Source of the DNA: Rhodospirillales bacterium
GTDB lineage: Bacteria; Pseudomonadota; Alphaproteobacteria; ATCC43930; CGMCC-115725
Assembly: GCA_027315365.1 (NCBI GenBank)
Contig: DAHUYF010000041.1
Location: forward strand, 1 to 64,000
Direction of reading: 5' to 3'
DNA length: 64,000 nt
Part shown: one piece after another, positions 26,229 to 35,000 of the stretch
Position numbering within the stretch: position 1 is the stretch's first letter
How the letters are laid out: every line of letters begins with the position of its first letter
Translations under genes and position numbers: made by a program
Notes under the pieces: generated by a model
Databases searched by the model: none
What the model saw: the letters and a program-made list of their open reading frames with translations, nothing else
What the model was told of the DNA's origin: nothing

Positions 26229-27695
26229 TCAGCCGATCACGCCGTAGAGCCCGCCCGAGGGTTGTGCCGCCGCCTGCGCGTTGCGCAGCCGGCGCAGCAG
26301 CAGGTCGCCGCGGCCGTCCTCGAACAGGATGTCGGCGACCTGCTTGGCCGCCGCGATCTGCCGCGGAATGTACGGGTTCTGCGGCGTGGCGCGCAGCGCG
26401 TCGAGCAGCTGGCCGGCGCGGCGCTCGATCTCCTCGTCGATCGCGTCGACGGTCTCGCGCGCGGCGACTCCGAAGCCGTGGCGCGGGCCGTGCTTCAGCA
26501 GGAAGGACAGGAAGCGCGCGCCGTCGAGCGCCGCGGCGACGATGGTGGCGTCGGGCGAGCGTGTCAGGTCGGGCACGGCGAGCGTCCGCCGCGCATTGGC
26601 GCGTTCGATCTGCGGCAGCACGGCGAGCACGGCCTCGCCGATGTTCAGCAGCTTGGCGCCGACGGCGCGGGCAATCTCGGCGCGGGTCCTGAGGATGGCC
26701 TCGCCCCAGACGCTGTCGCGGCGGAAGCCGAATTCGCCCAGCAGTCCCTCGGCATTGCCGATGTAGTCGGCGAGCCAGGCCTTGAGCTGCGCCAGCTTGA
26801 GGGTCGCGTCGCGCGCCTGGGCCAGCGCCACGATATCGCGCGCCTGCTGCTGCAGATCGGCGATCAGGCGCTCGCCGATGATGCCGAATTCGGTGTCGCG
26901 CACCATGCTGTCGTTAGGCTTCCACGACAGCGCGCGGCCCAGCCGCAGGATCGTCCAGGCCCGCTCCAGCTTGTTGAGGAGGCCGAGCGCGAAATAGCGC
27001 GCCTCGAGGCCGAACGCGTCGCTGAGGCGGAGATATTGCAGCTTGGCCTCGGTCACGGTCTCCGGACCGAGGTCGGCCAGCTGGCGACCTTGCGCCTCAC
27101 CATGCTCGCCGGCGACGCGGAGCACCGCGTCGATCCCGCTCTTGACCGCGCTGCCCAGCGGCAGAACCCGCACGATCTCCTGCAGGTCGGTGGCCAGCAG
27201 CGGGTCGGCGAGCAGCTTCTTGAGCGCGGGATCGGGCTTGCGTCGGTCGAGTTGCGCCAGCACCCCCTCGGTCCAGCCGCGCGCGGCGCGCGCCACGGTC
27301 TCGCCGAGCAGCGCCACCCCCTCCTCGTCGTTGCGCGCCACCAGCTGCTTCAGTTCCGTCTCGAAATCGCGGATCTCCGCTCCCGCGACATGCAGCAGCG
27401 CCTGCCACCAGGGGTCGATGGTGGCGCGTGGGATCAGGCCCGGCCGGCGCGGGACGTCGCGCCGGTCGCTGAGGAAATCCTCGAACCGGACGCAGGCCAG
27501 CCGGCACAGCGTCGGCACGCGCTTGGCCCCGGCATGGCGCAGCTGCGGCCGGAGCGCGGCCAGGATGACCTCGCTCGGCAGCGACTCCTGGCCCAGCGCG
27601 CGCTCGGTCTCGATGCCGCGCGCCACCGCCGTCGCCTGGCGCGCGGAGAGCCGCGCCAGCAGCTGCTTGAGCTTTTCCGCCTTGTCCTCGCGCAT
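26229..27695 (-). CDS. Unrecognised 488-residue protein
   Basis: Starts MREDKAEKLKQLLARLSARQ at 27695. It is almost entirely helical and charged, with no signal peptide, membrane helix or catalytic motif that I recognise. Notable blocks are KRVPTLCRLACVRFEDFLSD, HVAGAEIRDFETELKQLVA and RDTEFGIIGERLIADLQQQA. Composition and third-position G/C bias are gene-like over the full length. Its 5' end lies 141 bases from the divergent thiocyanate hydrolase-like genes. The long in-frame continuation above the ATG was rejected as non-family low-complexity sequence. Confidence 0.7.
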   Translation of the reverse strand: MREDKAEKLKQLLARLSARQATAVARGIETERALGQESLPSEVILAALRPQLRHAGAKRVPTLCRLACVRFEDFLSDRRDVPRRPGLIPRATIDPWWQALLHVAGAEIRDFETELKQLVARNDEEGVALLGETVARAARGWTEGVLAQLDRRKPDPALKKLLADPLLATDLQEIVRVLPLGSAVKSGIDAVLRVAGEHGEAQGRQLADLGPETVTEAKLQYLRLSDAFGLEARYFALGLLNKLERAWTILRLGRALSWKPNDSMVRDTEFGIIGERLIADLQQQARDIVALAQARDATLKLAQLKAWLADYIGNAEGLLGEFGFRRDSVWGEAILRTRAEIARAVGAKLLNIGEAVLAVLPQIERANARRTLAVPDLTRSPDATIVAAALDGARFLSFLLKHGPRHGFGVAARETVDAIDEEIERRAGQLLDALRATPQNPYIPRQIAAAKQVADILFEDGRGDLLLRRLRNAQAAAQPSGGLYGVIG

Positions 27696-27754
27696 GCTCC
27701 AGGAATAGCCGGGAGCCCTGAAAGATGCGTTAACGATCCCGTAAGGAAAGCCGC

Positions 27755-27784
27755 CCGCCCGGTCGCTTCCCGCCCGGTCGCTTC
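27755..27784. repeat. 15-bp tandem duplication
   Basis: CCGCCCGGTCGCTTC occurs twice without a gap (27755-27769 and 27770-27784) in the divergent intergenic region 27696-27836, upstream of the scnB-like gene. It could be a pair of regulator-binding sites or a replication-slippage duplication. Confidence 0.7.
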
Positions 27785-27836
27785 CGCTTGCCTGCGACCG
27801 CCGGGCAGGGGGATACTTGCCGCCGGGAGGCCCGGG

Positions 27837-28148
27837 ATGCGCCAACACCATGACATGGGCGGGCTGCCGGCGGGGCCGGTGGAGCGCCAGGAGCACGATT
27901 ACGCGCTCTGGGAAAAGCGCGTCGACGCGCTGATGGTGCTGCTGTCCGAACCGCAGCGCGCGCTGCTCCGCGTCGACGAACTGCGGCGCAACATAGAGGC
28001 GCTGGGCGCCGCGGCCTATGAGAACATGAGCTACTACGAACGCTGGATTTCCGCCATCGCCAACACCTTGCTGCAGCGCGGCGTGCTTAGCGCCGACGAA
28101 CTCGGCCGCAAGCTGGCCGAGATCGAAGCGCGGAAGACCGCCGAGTGA
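27837..28148 (+). CDS. scnB: Thiocyanate hydrolase beta-like subunit / N-terminal half of nitrile hydratase beta
   Basis: 103 residues. The HDMGGL motif at the start, VDELRRNIEALGAAAYENM and MSYYERWISAIANTLLQRGV are the N-terminal half of a nitrile hydratase beta subunit, including the Arg (in DELRR) that contacts the metal-site sulfur ligands in the family. The protein ends where the nitrile hydratase beta linker would begin. In thiocyanate hydrolase this half is a separate subunit (ScnB). GGGAGG lies 6 bases before the ATG. The stop overlaps the next start as GTGA. The name is by homology and order; a split-beta nitrile hydratase cannot be excluded. Confidence 0.82.
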   Translation: MRQHHDMGGLPAGPVERQEHDYALWEKRVDALMVLLSEPQRALLRVDELRRNIEALGAAAYENMSYYERWISAIANTLLQRGVLSADELGRKLAEIEARKTAE

Positions 28149-28447
28149 GCGCGGCGGCGCCGGCGCCACGCTTTCGCCCCGGGGCGCGGGTCGCCGTGCG
28201 CCGCGCCGATCCGCCCGGCCACCTCCGCACGCCTTGGTACATCCGCGGCAAGGCGGGCGAGATCGAGCGCCTGTGCGGTGCCTTCGCCAATCCCGAGGAG
28301 CTCGCCTACAACCGGCCCGGCCTGCCGGCGCAGCCGCTCTATCGCGTGCGCTTCCGCCAGCGCGAGATCTGGCCCGACTATGCCGGGCCGGCGCAGGACA
28401 CGATCGAGGTCGAGATCTATCAGCACTGGCTGGAGCCGGCGCAATGA
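28145..28447 (+). CDS. scnA: Thiocyanate hydrolase alpha-like subunit / C-terminal half of nitrile hydratase beta
   Basis: 100 residues from a GTG start. FRPGARVAVRRADPPGHLRT, WYIRGKAGEIERLCGAFANP and PLYRVRFRQREIWPDYAG form the SH3-like barrel of the nitrile hydratase beta C-terminus. The second conserved Arg of the active site lies in YIRGKAG. It is encoded separately from the N-terminal half, as ScnA is in Thiobacillus thioparus, where the order is also scnB-scnA-scnC. It overlaps scnB by 4 bases and precedes the gamma gene by 7 bases. Confidence 0.83.
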   Translation: MSAAAPAPRFRPGARVAVRRADPPGHLRTPWYIRGKAGEIERLCGAFANPEELAYNRPGLPAQPLYRVRFRQREIWPDYAGPAQDTIEVEIYQHWLEPAQ

Positions 28448-28454
28448 GCGCGTC

Positions 28455-29081
28455 ATGACCGATATCCATCATCTCCATCCTCATCCTCACCCGACCGCGC
28501 CGGACCGGGACGGTCCGCAGGGCTATTATCAGGCGCTGGAGATCGCGGTGCGCGAGCTGCTGATCGGCAAGGGCATCATCAGCGCCGACGACGTCCGCCG
28601 CGCCGTCGAGGCGATGGACGCGCGCACGCCGGCGCAAGGCGCGCGCGTCGTGGCGCGCGCCTGGACCAACCCCGGCTACAAGGCGCGGCTGCTGGCGGAC
28701 GGCACCGCGGCGGTGCGCGAGCTCGGCATCGAGATGGCGACCACCCGGCTGATCGTCGTCGAGAATGCGCCGGCGCTGCACAACCTCGTCGTCTGCACCT
28801 TGTGCTCGTGCTATCCGCGCATGGTGCTGGGCCTGCCGCCCGACTGGTACAAGAGCCGCGCCTATCGCAGCCGCGCGGTGCGCGAGCCGCGCGCGGTGCT
28901 GCGCGAATTCGGCACCGAGCTGCCGGAAGCGGTCGAGCTGCGCGTCCATGATTCGACCGCCGACATGCGCTATCTCGTGCTGCCGGAGCGGCCGCCGGGA
29001 ACCGAGGGCTGGAGCGAGGAGCGGCTCGCGGCGCTGGTGACGCGCGACAGCATGATCGGCGTGACGCGCTGTCGGGCGTGA
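28455..29081 (+). CDS. scnC: Thiocyanate hydrolase gamma-like subunit / cobalt-type nitrile hydratase alpha
   Basis: 208 residues. The metal-binding claw VCTLCSCYPR (Cys114, Cys117, Ser118, Cys119) has Thr at the second position, the cobalt-type signature; iron types have CSLCSC. Following blocks are VLGLPPDWYKSRAYRSRAVR, REPRAVLREFG, VHDSTADMRYLVLP and LAALVTRDSMIGV. Two of the claw Cys are normally oxidised to sulfinate/sulfenate. The N-terminus is unusual: HHLHPHPHP, a His-rich stretch that could hold cobalt. The reaction would be hydration of thiocyanate to carbonyl sulfide and ammonia, or of a nitrile. No activator, cobalt importer or amidase gene is adjacent. Confidence 0.87.
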   Translation: MTDIHHLHPHPHPTAPDRDGPQGYYQALEIAVRELLIGKGIISADDVRRAVEAMDARTPAQGARVVARAWTNPGYKARLLADGTAAVRELGIEMATTRLIVVENAPALHNLVVCTLCSCYPRMVLGLPPDWYKSRAYRSRAVREPRAVLREFGTELPEAVELRVHDSTADMRYLVLPERPPGTEGWSEERLAALVTRDSMIGVTRCRA

Positions 29082-29100
29082 GGCCGGTTGGAGGCTGGTG

Positions 29101-29856
29101 ATGGCCGAGGAGCAGCTGTCGGGCGTGATGGTGGCGGGCCATCCGCTGTCGTCGGAGATCATCGACTCGCTGAAGCAGGCGAGCGCCGCCACCGGCGTCG
29201 ATTTCGATTTCCTGGTGGCGCAGGCCAGCGTCGAGAGCGGCTTGCGCGGCGCGGTCCATGCGCGCCAGCGCCATTCCAGCGCCTCGGGGCTGTTCCAATT
29301 CACGGCGCAGACTTGGCTGATGATGATGCGCCGGCACGGCGCCCAATACGGCCATGGCGATCTCGCCCGGCGCATCGCGCCGCTGGCCAACGGCCATCTC
29401 GGCGTCAGCGACCACGCGACCGAGAAGCAGATCCTCGATCTGCGCAAGGACGTGAAGCTGGCGGCGATCATGGCGGGCGAGCTGGCGAAGCACAACGCGG
29501 CGGCGCTGCAGCACGCCTTCCACCGCAAGGCCAACGCCGCCGAGCTCCATCTCGCGCATCTGCTCGGCGCCACCGGCGCGATCCGCTTTCTCGAGGCGCG
29601 CGCCGCCGACTCGGCGCAATCCGCCGCCGATGTCGTGCCGGCCGCGGCGCGCCAGAACCCGCAGCTCTTCTTCGAGCGTGGCAACCACGCGCCGCATACC
29701 GTGGCCGCCGTCTACGGCAAGATCAAGAACCGCATCGAGACGCCGCTGAAGCAGATCGCCGCGGCGGCGCAGCAGGCGGCAAAGCCCGACGTCGCCGACG
29801 GCCTGCGCCCCGGCCCCGGCATCATCGACACGCCGCCGAAGGGGAAGCGGGCGTAG
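29101..29856 (+). CDS. Lysozyme-fold (SLT-type) transglycosylase-like protein
   Basis: 251 residues. The catalytic-type motif FLVAQASVESGLRGAVHAR has a candidate general-acid Glu, followed by SSASGLFQFTAQTWLMMM, the SLT GLxQ-type segment. A helical C-terminal region and a Pro/Gly-rich tail follow. No signal peptide is seen, which is odd for a peptidoglycan enzyme and suggests export by another route or a cytosolic role. GGAGG precedes ATG 29101. It lies 19 bases after scnC, possibly in the same transcript, but a functional link is not evident. It ends in an 18-bp inverted repeat. Confidence 0.78.
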   Translation: MAEEQLSGVMVAGHPLSSEIIDSLKQASAATGVDFDFLVAQASVESGLRGAVHARQRHSSASGLFQFTAQTWLMMMRRHGAQYGHGDLARRIAPLANGHLGVSDHATEKQILDLRKDVKLAAIMAGELAKHNAAALQHAFHRKANAAELHLAHLLGATGAIRFLEARAADSAQSAADVVPAAARQNPQLFFERGNHAPHTVAAVYGKIKNRIETPLKQIAAAAQQAAKPDVADGLRPGPGIIDTPPKGKRA

Positions 29857-29933
29857 AAGCCGTCAGCTATCAGCCAAGAGCAGGTGCGCCTGCCGCGGCT
29901 CCGTCGAGCTGACGGCTGATAGCTGACGGCTTC
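29856..29933. repeat. 18-bp perfect inverted repeat
   Basis: GAAGCCGTCAGCTATCAG (29856-29873) is the exact inverse complement of 29916-29933, around a 42-base centre that itself contains a smaller dyad (CAGGTGCGCCTG) and a further CTGACGG copy. It lies between convergent genes (SLT-like protein and CGNR regulator), overlapping the stop region of the first and abutting the stop of the second. Its most likely role is a bidirectional terminator; the AGCTGAC/CTGATAG repetition suggests a REP-like element. Confidence 0.8.
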
Positions 29934-30563
29934 TTACCCCGGCTCCGCACCCTTCTTCCGCGCGTAATGCCGATGCGCCTTGGCGCGGTTGCCGCAGGCG
30001 CTCATCGAACACCAGCGGCGGTTGCCGCTCTTGCTGTCGTCGAGGAACAGCCATTGGCATTCGGGATTGGCGCAATGCCGCACCCGGGCCAGCCGCTTGC
30101 CGGTGAGGAGATCGCCGGCCGACCACAGCACCGGCGTCAGCAGCCGCACCGCGCCGGCCTCGCCTGCTGCCGCCACGTGCCAGCCGAAGCCGGACCCCAG
30201 CGGCTCGACGGCGCGGCGCGGCGGGGCCTGCGCCAGCGCGCGGTTGAGCCGCACCAGATCGGCGGCCGGCCGCGCCGCCGTTCCGGTGGCATGGAACAGG
30301 CGATAGATCGTCTCGCGCAGCGCCAGCGCATCGGCATAGAGCGCCGCCGCACCGGGCCCGTCGGCCGCCGCCCAACGCGTCACCGCAGCTTGCCCGGCCT
30401 TCGGCAGCCCGGCCTTCGTTCCGCACCAGGCGAGCAGGTCGCCGAGGCCGCCCAGCTCCTCGGTCGGCCGCACCGAGCCGCGCCAGTACCGGGTATTGGC
30501 GAAATCCAGGCACAGCTCCTCGCCGGCCGGGGCGATCCAGGGCATTTCGGGCTCGGCGGTCAT
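29934..30563 (-). CDS. CGNR zinc-finger (ABATE domain) transcriptional regulator
   Basis: 209 residues. The N-terminal ABATE domain includes ELCLDFANTRYWRG and LGDLLAWC. The C-terminal zinc finger has CANPECQWLFLDDSKSGNRR followed by WCSMSACGNRAKAHRHYA, giving the CxxxxC...CxxxxCGNR pattern of family PF11706, with Lys/His-rich end for DNA binding. It is divergent from the VOC gene, and two related dyads lie in the 95 bases between them, so it probably represses that gene and itself. The ligand is unknown. Confidence 0.92.
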   Translation of the reverse strand: MTAEPEMPWIAPAGEELCLDFANTRYWRGSVRPTEELGGLGDLLAWCGTKAGLPKAGQAAVTRWAAADGPGAAALYADALALRETIYRLFHATGTAARPAADLVRLNRALAQAPPRRAVEPLGSGFGWHVAAAGEAGAVRLLTPVLWSAGDLLTGKRLARVRHCANPECQWLFLDDSKSGNRRWCSMSACGNRAKAHRHYARKKGAEPG

Positions 30564-30576
30564 GGGCCTTCACATA

Positions 30577-30596
30577 CTAACCGCCATGTAGGTTGA
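30577..30596. promoter_or_regulatory. Candidate CGNR operator, site 1
   Basis: CTAACCGCCATGTAGGTTGA shares 13 of 20 positions with the stronger dyad at 30623-30642. It has AACC/GGTT arms over an 8-base spacer, lying 14 bases upstream of the regulator start, so binding here would autoregulate the regulator. Confidence 0.55.
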
Positions 30597-30620
30597 CAAG
30601 GGCGCCGGATGTTGTTTCTA

Positions 30621-30644
30621 TTATAACCGTCAATATGGTTATAA
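30621..30644. promoter_or_regulatory. Candidate CGNR operator, site 2
   Basis: TTATAACC-GTCAATAT-GGTTATAA is a perfect dyad with 8-base arms and an 8-base spacer. It lies just before the ribosome site (GGGAGG) of the VOC gene, within a locally AT-rich stretch likely to hold its promoter. The centre lies 46 bases from that of site 1. Confidence 0.65.
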
Positions 30645-30658
30645 GACGGGAGGAAGAC

Positions 30659-31030
30659 ATGATCGACCATCTCTCCATCGGGGTGCGGAGTATCCAGGCG
30701 GCGCGCCGGTTCTACGACGCGGTGCTGAGCCCGCTGGGCTATCGGCTGCTGCAGGAGTATCCGACCTCGCTGGGCTATGGCGACAGCCATGCCGAGCTGT
30801 GGCTGCTCGAGGCGGAGCGGCCGGTGCCGGCGGATGAGAAATCGGGGCTGCATCTCTGCTTCGGCGCGCCCGATCGCAAGAGCGTCGACGCCTTCTACCA
30901 GGCGGCGCTCAAGACCGGCGGCACGGACAACGGCAAGCCCGGTCTGCGGGCGGATTACGGTCCCGACTACTATGCCGCCTTCGCCATCGATCCCGACGGC
31001 TATCGGCTCGAAGCCTATTACGGAAAGTGA
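30659..31030 (+). CDS. VOC (glyoxalase/bleomycin-resistance) family protein
   Basis: 123 residues, one vicinal-oxygen-chelate module: MIDHLSIGVRSIQAARRFYD (first metal His), GLHLCFGAPDRKSVDAFYQA (His), and YYAAFAIDPDGYRLEAYY (terminal Glu). This H...H...E pattern supports a metal-binding enzyme such as a lyase, dioxygenase or detoxifying transferase. The gene is divergent from the CGNR regulator and preceded by its candidate operator, a pairing common in Proteobacteria. Substrate unknown. Confidence 0.9.
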   Translation: MIDHLSIGVRSIQAARRFYDAVLSPLGYRLLQEYPTSLGYGDSHAELWLLEAERPVPADEKSGLHLCFGAPDRKSVDAFYQAALKTGGTDNGKPGLRADYGPDYYAAFAIDPDGYRLEAYYGK

Positions 31031-31055
31031 GGCGGCCGGGCGTCCGGCGCGGCGG

Positions 31056-31712
31056 TCAGGCGACTTCCGCCATCGCCGCGTCGCGGCGCTCAAAACGCCA
31101 GACGCAGGCGGGGGGAAAGTTGCGCCAGACGCGGGCGGCGATGCGGCCGGAGACGGCGTAGTCGCGTTCCGGCAGCGGCGAGGCGAGGCCATAGGTGAAC
31201 TGCACCAGGCTGCCGCGCGCGCCGAGGAGGGCGAAACACTGTTCGACAATGCGCTGGCGCAGCCGCTTGGGCATCGACAGCAGCGGCAGGCTGGAGACGA
31301 TGGCAGAGACGCTGGTGACGCCCAGCGGGCGCAACAGCGTGGTGAGCTGCGCCGCGTCGCCGGCGACCACGCGCAGCTCGGGAAAGCGCTCGGCGAGGAG
31401 CCGGTGGAGGCGCTCGTCGCGCTCGACCACGAGGAGCTTCTCCGGCGGCAGGCCCGATGCCAGCAGCGCGCGGGTGATGCTGCCGGTGCCGCCGCCGAGC
31501 TCGACCACGAGGCGGGTCTGGCGCGGTTCGATCTGGCGCGCCATGGCGCGGGCGAGATAGCGGCTGGAGGGCGCGATTGCGCCGATACGATGCGGTGCCT
31601 TCAGCCAGCGGCCGAGAAACACCGCCATCTCCCCCTCGGCCGCATCGTGCCGCGCCGCGGGCCCGCAGCTTTGATCCAACCCCTTGAAACTTCGGATGAT
31701 TCCGTTCCTCAT
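31056..31712 (-). CDS. SAM-dependent methyltransferase, PmtA-like
   Basis: 218 residues. Motif I is VVELGGGTGSITRALL, with the acidic motif II in LLVVERDERL. The N-terminal AVFLGRWLKAPHRIGAIAPS matches the phospholipid N-methyltransferase (PmtA, Sinorhizobium type) and KsgA-related group, which methylates phosphatidylethanolamine. LPLLSMPKRLRQRIVEQCF fits the same group. The assignment to phosphatidylcholine synthesis is plausible but not proven. The ATG at 31712 was taken; an internal ATG at 31628 (MAVFLGRW) is possible, since the first 28 residues are poorly conserved. Confidence 0.75.
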   Translation of the reverse strand: MRNGIIRSFKGLDQSCGPAARHDAAEGEMAVFLGRWLKAPHRIGAIAPSSRYLARAMARQIEPRQTRLVVELGGGTGSITRALLASGLPPEKLLVVERDERLHRLLAERFPELRVVAGDAAQLTTLLRPLGVTSVSAIVSSLPLLSMPKRLRQRIVEQCFALLGARGSLVQFTYGLASPLPERDYAVSGRIAARVWRNFPPACVWRFERRDAAMAEVA

Positions 31713-32032
31713 GAGCGCGCTCGGCCGCCTTCCTGCGGCACCCGCGCGGGTTTACCACGTTGGCGTATGATTAAAAACGGGTAGAAACCGGGAGCTGTCA
31801 AGCGCTCGTTACGAAAGCCGGGCGCTGCCGGCCGCTGCGCGAGGCGTGCCGACCGGTCCGAAAGGACCCGGCGCGTCTTCCCTTAAGTAATTGTTTCCAA
31901 TGGCTCGCCATCATCCTTTTCATGACGCGCTCGCCGCCTCGATACTGGCGCGCGGCTTTAATGCATCTACATGTTGGATAGTCGCGGGCCGGGCCGCCGG
32001 TCTTGGCACAGCAGATCCGGAAGGGGAGGATG
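31713..32032. other. Intergenic region upstream of glutamate dehydrogenase
   Basis: 320 bases between the divergent methyltransferase and glutamate dehydrogenase genes. It has two AT-richer patches (about 31755-31795 and 31883-31922) likely to hold the two promoters. No convincing coding frame, operator or hairpin was seen. Confidence 0.4.
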
Positions 32033-35000
32033 ATGCGCGCTGAGCAGCGGAAGCAAGAGGCGGTCGAGACGGCGGCGGACCTGGCGCTCCGCCGGCTCAA
32101 AGGCGAGCGCGGCGGCGACGCCGCGCGCTTCCTCCGGCAGTTCTACGATCACGTGCCGCCGGAGGATATCGTCGGGCGCTCATCCGATGAGCTCTATGGC
32201 GCGGCACTGTCGCTGTGGCGCTTCGCCGAGACCCGGCCGGGCGGCCGCGCCAAGCTGCGGGTGATCAATCCGCGGCTCGAGGAGCATGGCTGGCGCTCTT
32301 CGCGCACGGTGATCGAGATCGTCAACGATGACATGCCCTTCCTCGTCGACAGCGTGACCTCGGCGCTCGCCGGCCAGGGCGTCACCGTTCATCTCGTCAT
32401 CCACCCCATCCTGAGGCTCGAGCGCGACGATTCCGGGCGCGTCCTCGCCCTGCACGAGAGCGCGGCCAAGACCAAGGCGAATGGCAAGGCGCTGCGCGAA
32501 TCCTTCATGCATGTGGAGGTCGGCGAGGAGACCGATGCGCGCCGCCTGGCCGAGCTCGCGGCGCTGCTCGAGCGCGTGCTGGGCGAGGTTCGCGCCGCGG
32601 TCGGGGACTGGCCCAAGATGCGCCGGCGCCTCGCCGACATCGTCGCCGATCTCGGCGGTCGCCCGCCGCCGCTCGACGCGGCCGAGCGCGCCGAGGCGCT
32701 CGACTTCCTTGCCTGGCTCGACGACGACAACTTCACCTTCCTGGGCTTCCGCGAATACCGCTTCGGCGAGGCGCGCGACGGCGGCCTCGACATCGTCCCG
32801 GACAGTGGGCTCGGCATCCTGCGCGACGACGCCCACGCCGTCTTCGACGGGCTGCGCAATTTCGCCACCCTGCCGCCCGACGTGCGCGAGTTCCTGCGCG
32901 AGCCGCGACTGCTGATGATCAGCAAATCGAACCGGCGCTCGCTGGTGCATCGTCCGGTCCACATGGACGTGATCTGCATCAAGGTGTTCGACGCCGCCGG
33001 CCGCGCTGCCGGCGAGCGGCTCTTCGTCGGCCTCTTCACCTCGCTCGCCTACAGCCGAAGCCCGCGCCAGATCCCGTTGCTGCGCCGCAAGGTCGCTGAC
33101 GTGCTGCAGCGCAGTGGCTTCGGCGCCTCGAGCCATGACGGCAAGGCGCTGCTGCACATCCTCGACAATTATCCTCGCGACGAACTCTTCCAGATGGGCG
33201 ACGGTGAACTTTACGACATCGCGCTCGGCATCCTCAATCTGCAGGAGCGCCAACGCATCGCGCTTTTCGTGCGCCGCGACCCGTTCGAGCGCTTCGTCTC
33301 CTGCCTCGTCTATGTCCCGCGCGAACGCTACGACACGGCGTTGCGCCAGCGGTTTGGCGCGATTCTCGAGGAAGCGTTCGGCGGTATCGTCGACAGCTTC
33401 AACACCCAGCTCGACCAGTCGGTGCTCGGGCGCGTGCATTTCATCCTGCGCACGACGCCCGGCCGGCTCGCCCTTGCCGACATCGAGCAGGTCGAGGGCC
33501 GGCTCGCCGAAGCTGCCCGCAGCTGGTCCGACCGCCTGGCCGAAGCGCTGACCGAGGCGCAGGGCGAGGAGGCCGGGCGGGCGCTGCTGCTGCGCTACGG
33601 CGGCGCCTTCCCCAGCGCCTATCGCGAGCGCTTCGGCGCCGCCGCGGCGGTGGCCGATATCGAGCGCTTCGAGGAGCTGCGCCGGGGCCCAGCCGTCGCC
33701 GTCGCGCTCTATCGCGCGCTCGAGGCCGAGGACGCGGAGCTGCGCTTCAAGATATACCGCGCCGGCGCGCCGCTGCCGCTCTCCGACGTGCTGCCGGTGC
33801 TGGAGCATCTCGGCCTCAAGGTCGTCGCCGAGGTGCCCTATACCCTGACGCCTGCCGCCGGACCGTCGCTGTCGATGCAGGATTTCAGCCTGGTCGCGGC
33901 CGCGGGCGAGGTCGAGGTCGCGCGCGAGCGCGCGCGCTTCGAGGCGGCCTTTCTCGCCATCTGGTCGGGAGCGATGGAGAGCGACGGGCTCAACCGCCTG
34001 GTGCTCGCCGCCGGACTCGACTGGCGCCAGGTGACGGTGCTGCGCCTTTATTCGAAGGTGCTGCGCCAGGTCGGCAGCGCCTATAGCCAGGCCTATATGG
34101 AGGATGCGCTGGCCGGGCATCCGGCGATCGCCGCCGATCTGGTGCGGCTGTTCGAGCGCCGCTTCGATCCCGCCGGCGACGACCAGCGCGACACCGAGGA
34201 GACGCGCGCCGCGATGGCGGTCGAGCAGGCGCTCGACGCGGTGCAGGGACTCGATGAGGACCGCATCCTGCGCAGTTTCCTGCTGCTCGTGCGCAAGAGC
34301 CTGCGCAGCAACTATTTCCAGCGCCTGCCCGGCGGCGCGCCCAAGCCCTATCTCGCGGTGAAGCTGGCGAGCCGCGAGATCGAGCTGCTGCCGTTGCCGC
34401 GGCCGCTCACCGAGATCTACGTGCTGAGCCCGCGCATGGAAGGCGTGCATCTGCGCGGCGGCAAGGTGGCGCGCGGCGGCATCCGCTGGTCCGACCGCAA
34501 GGAGGATTTCCGCACCGAGATTCTCGGCCTGATGAAGGCGCAGATGGTGAAGAACGCCGTCATCGTCCCGACGGGGTCGAAGGGCGGCTTCGTGCTGAAG
34601 CGGCCGCCGGCGGCGCGCGACGCGCTACAGGCCGAGGGCGTGGAAGGCTACAAGACGCTGCTGCGCGGCCTGCTCGACCTCACCGACAACATCGTCGGCG
34701 GCGCGATCGTGCCGCCGCCGCAGGTGGTGCGGCATGACGGCGACGACCCCTATCTCGTCGTCGCCGCCGACAAGGGCACCGCCAGCTTCTCCGACATCGC
34801 CAATGCGGTCTCGGCCGAATACCGCTTCTGGCTCGGCGACGCCTTCGCTTCCGGCGGCTCGGAAGGCTACGACCACCGCGCGATGGGCATCACCGCGCGC
34901 GGCGCCTGGGAGACCGTGAAGCGCCATTTCCGCGAGCGCGGCGCCGACATCCAGGCGGCCGATTTCACCGTGGTCGGCGTCGGCGACATGTCCGGCGACG

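Noticed and set aside
28145-28458. Alternative overlapping frame over the scnA-like gene
   Set aside because: The SH3-like barrel motifs of the nitrile hydratase beta subunit are in the other frame.
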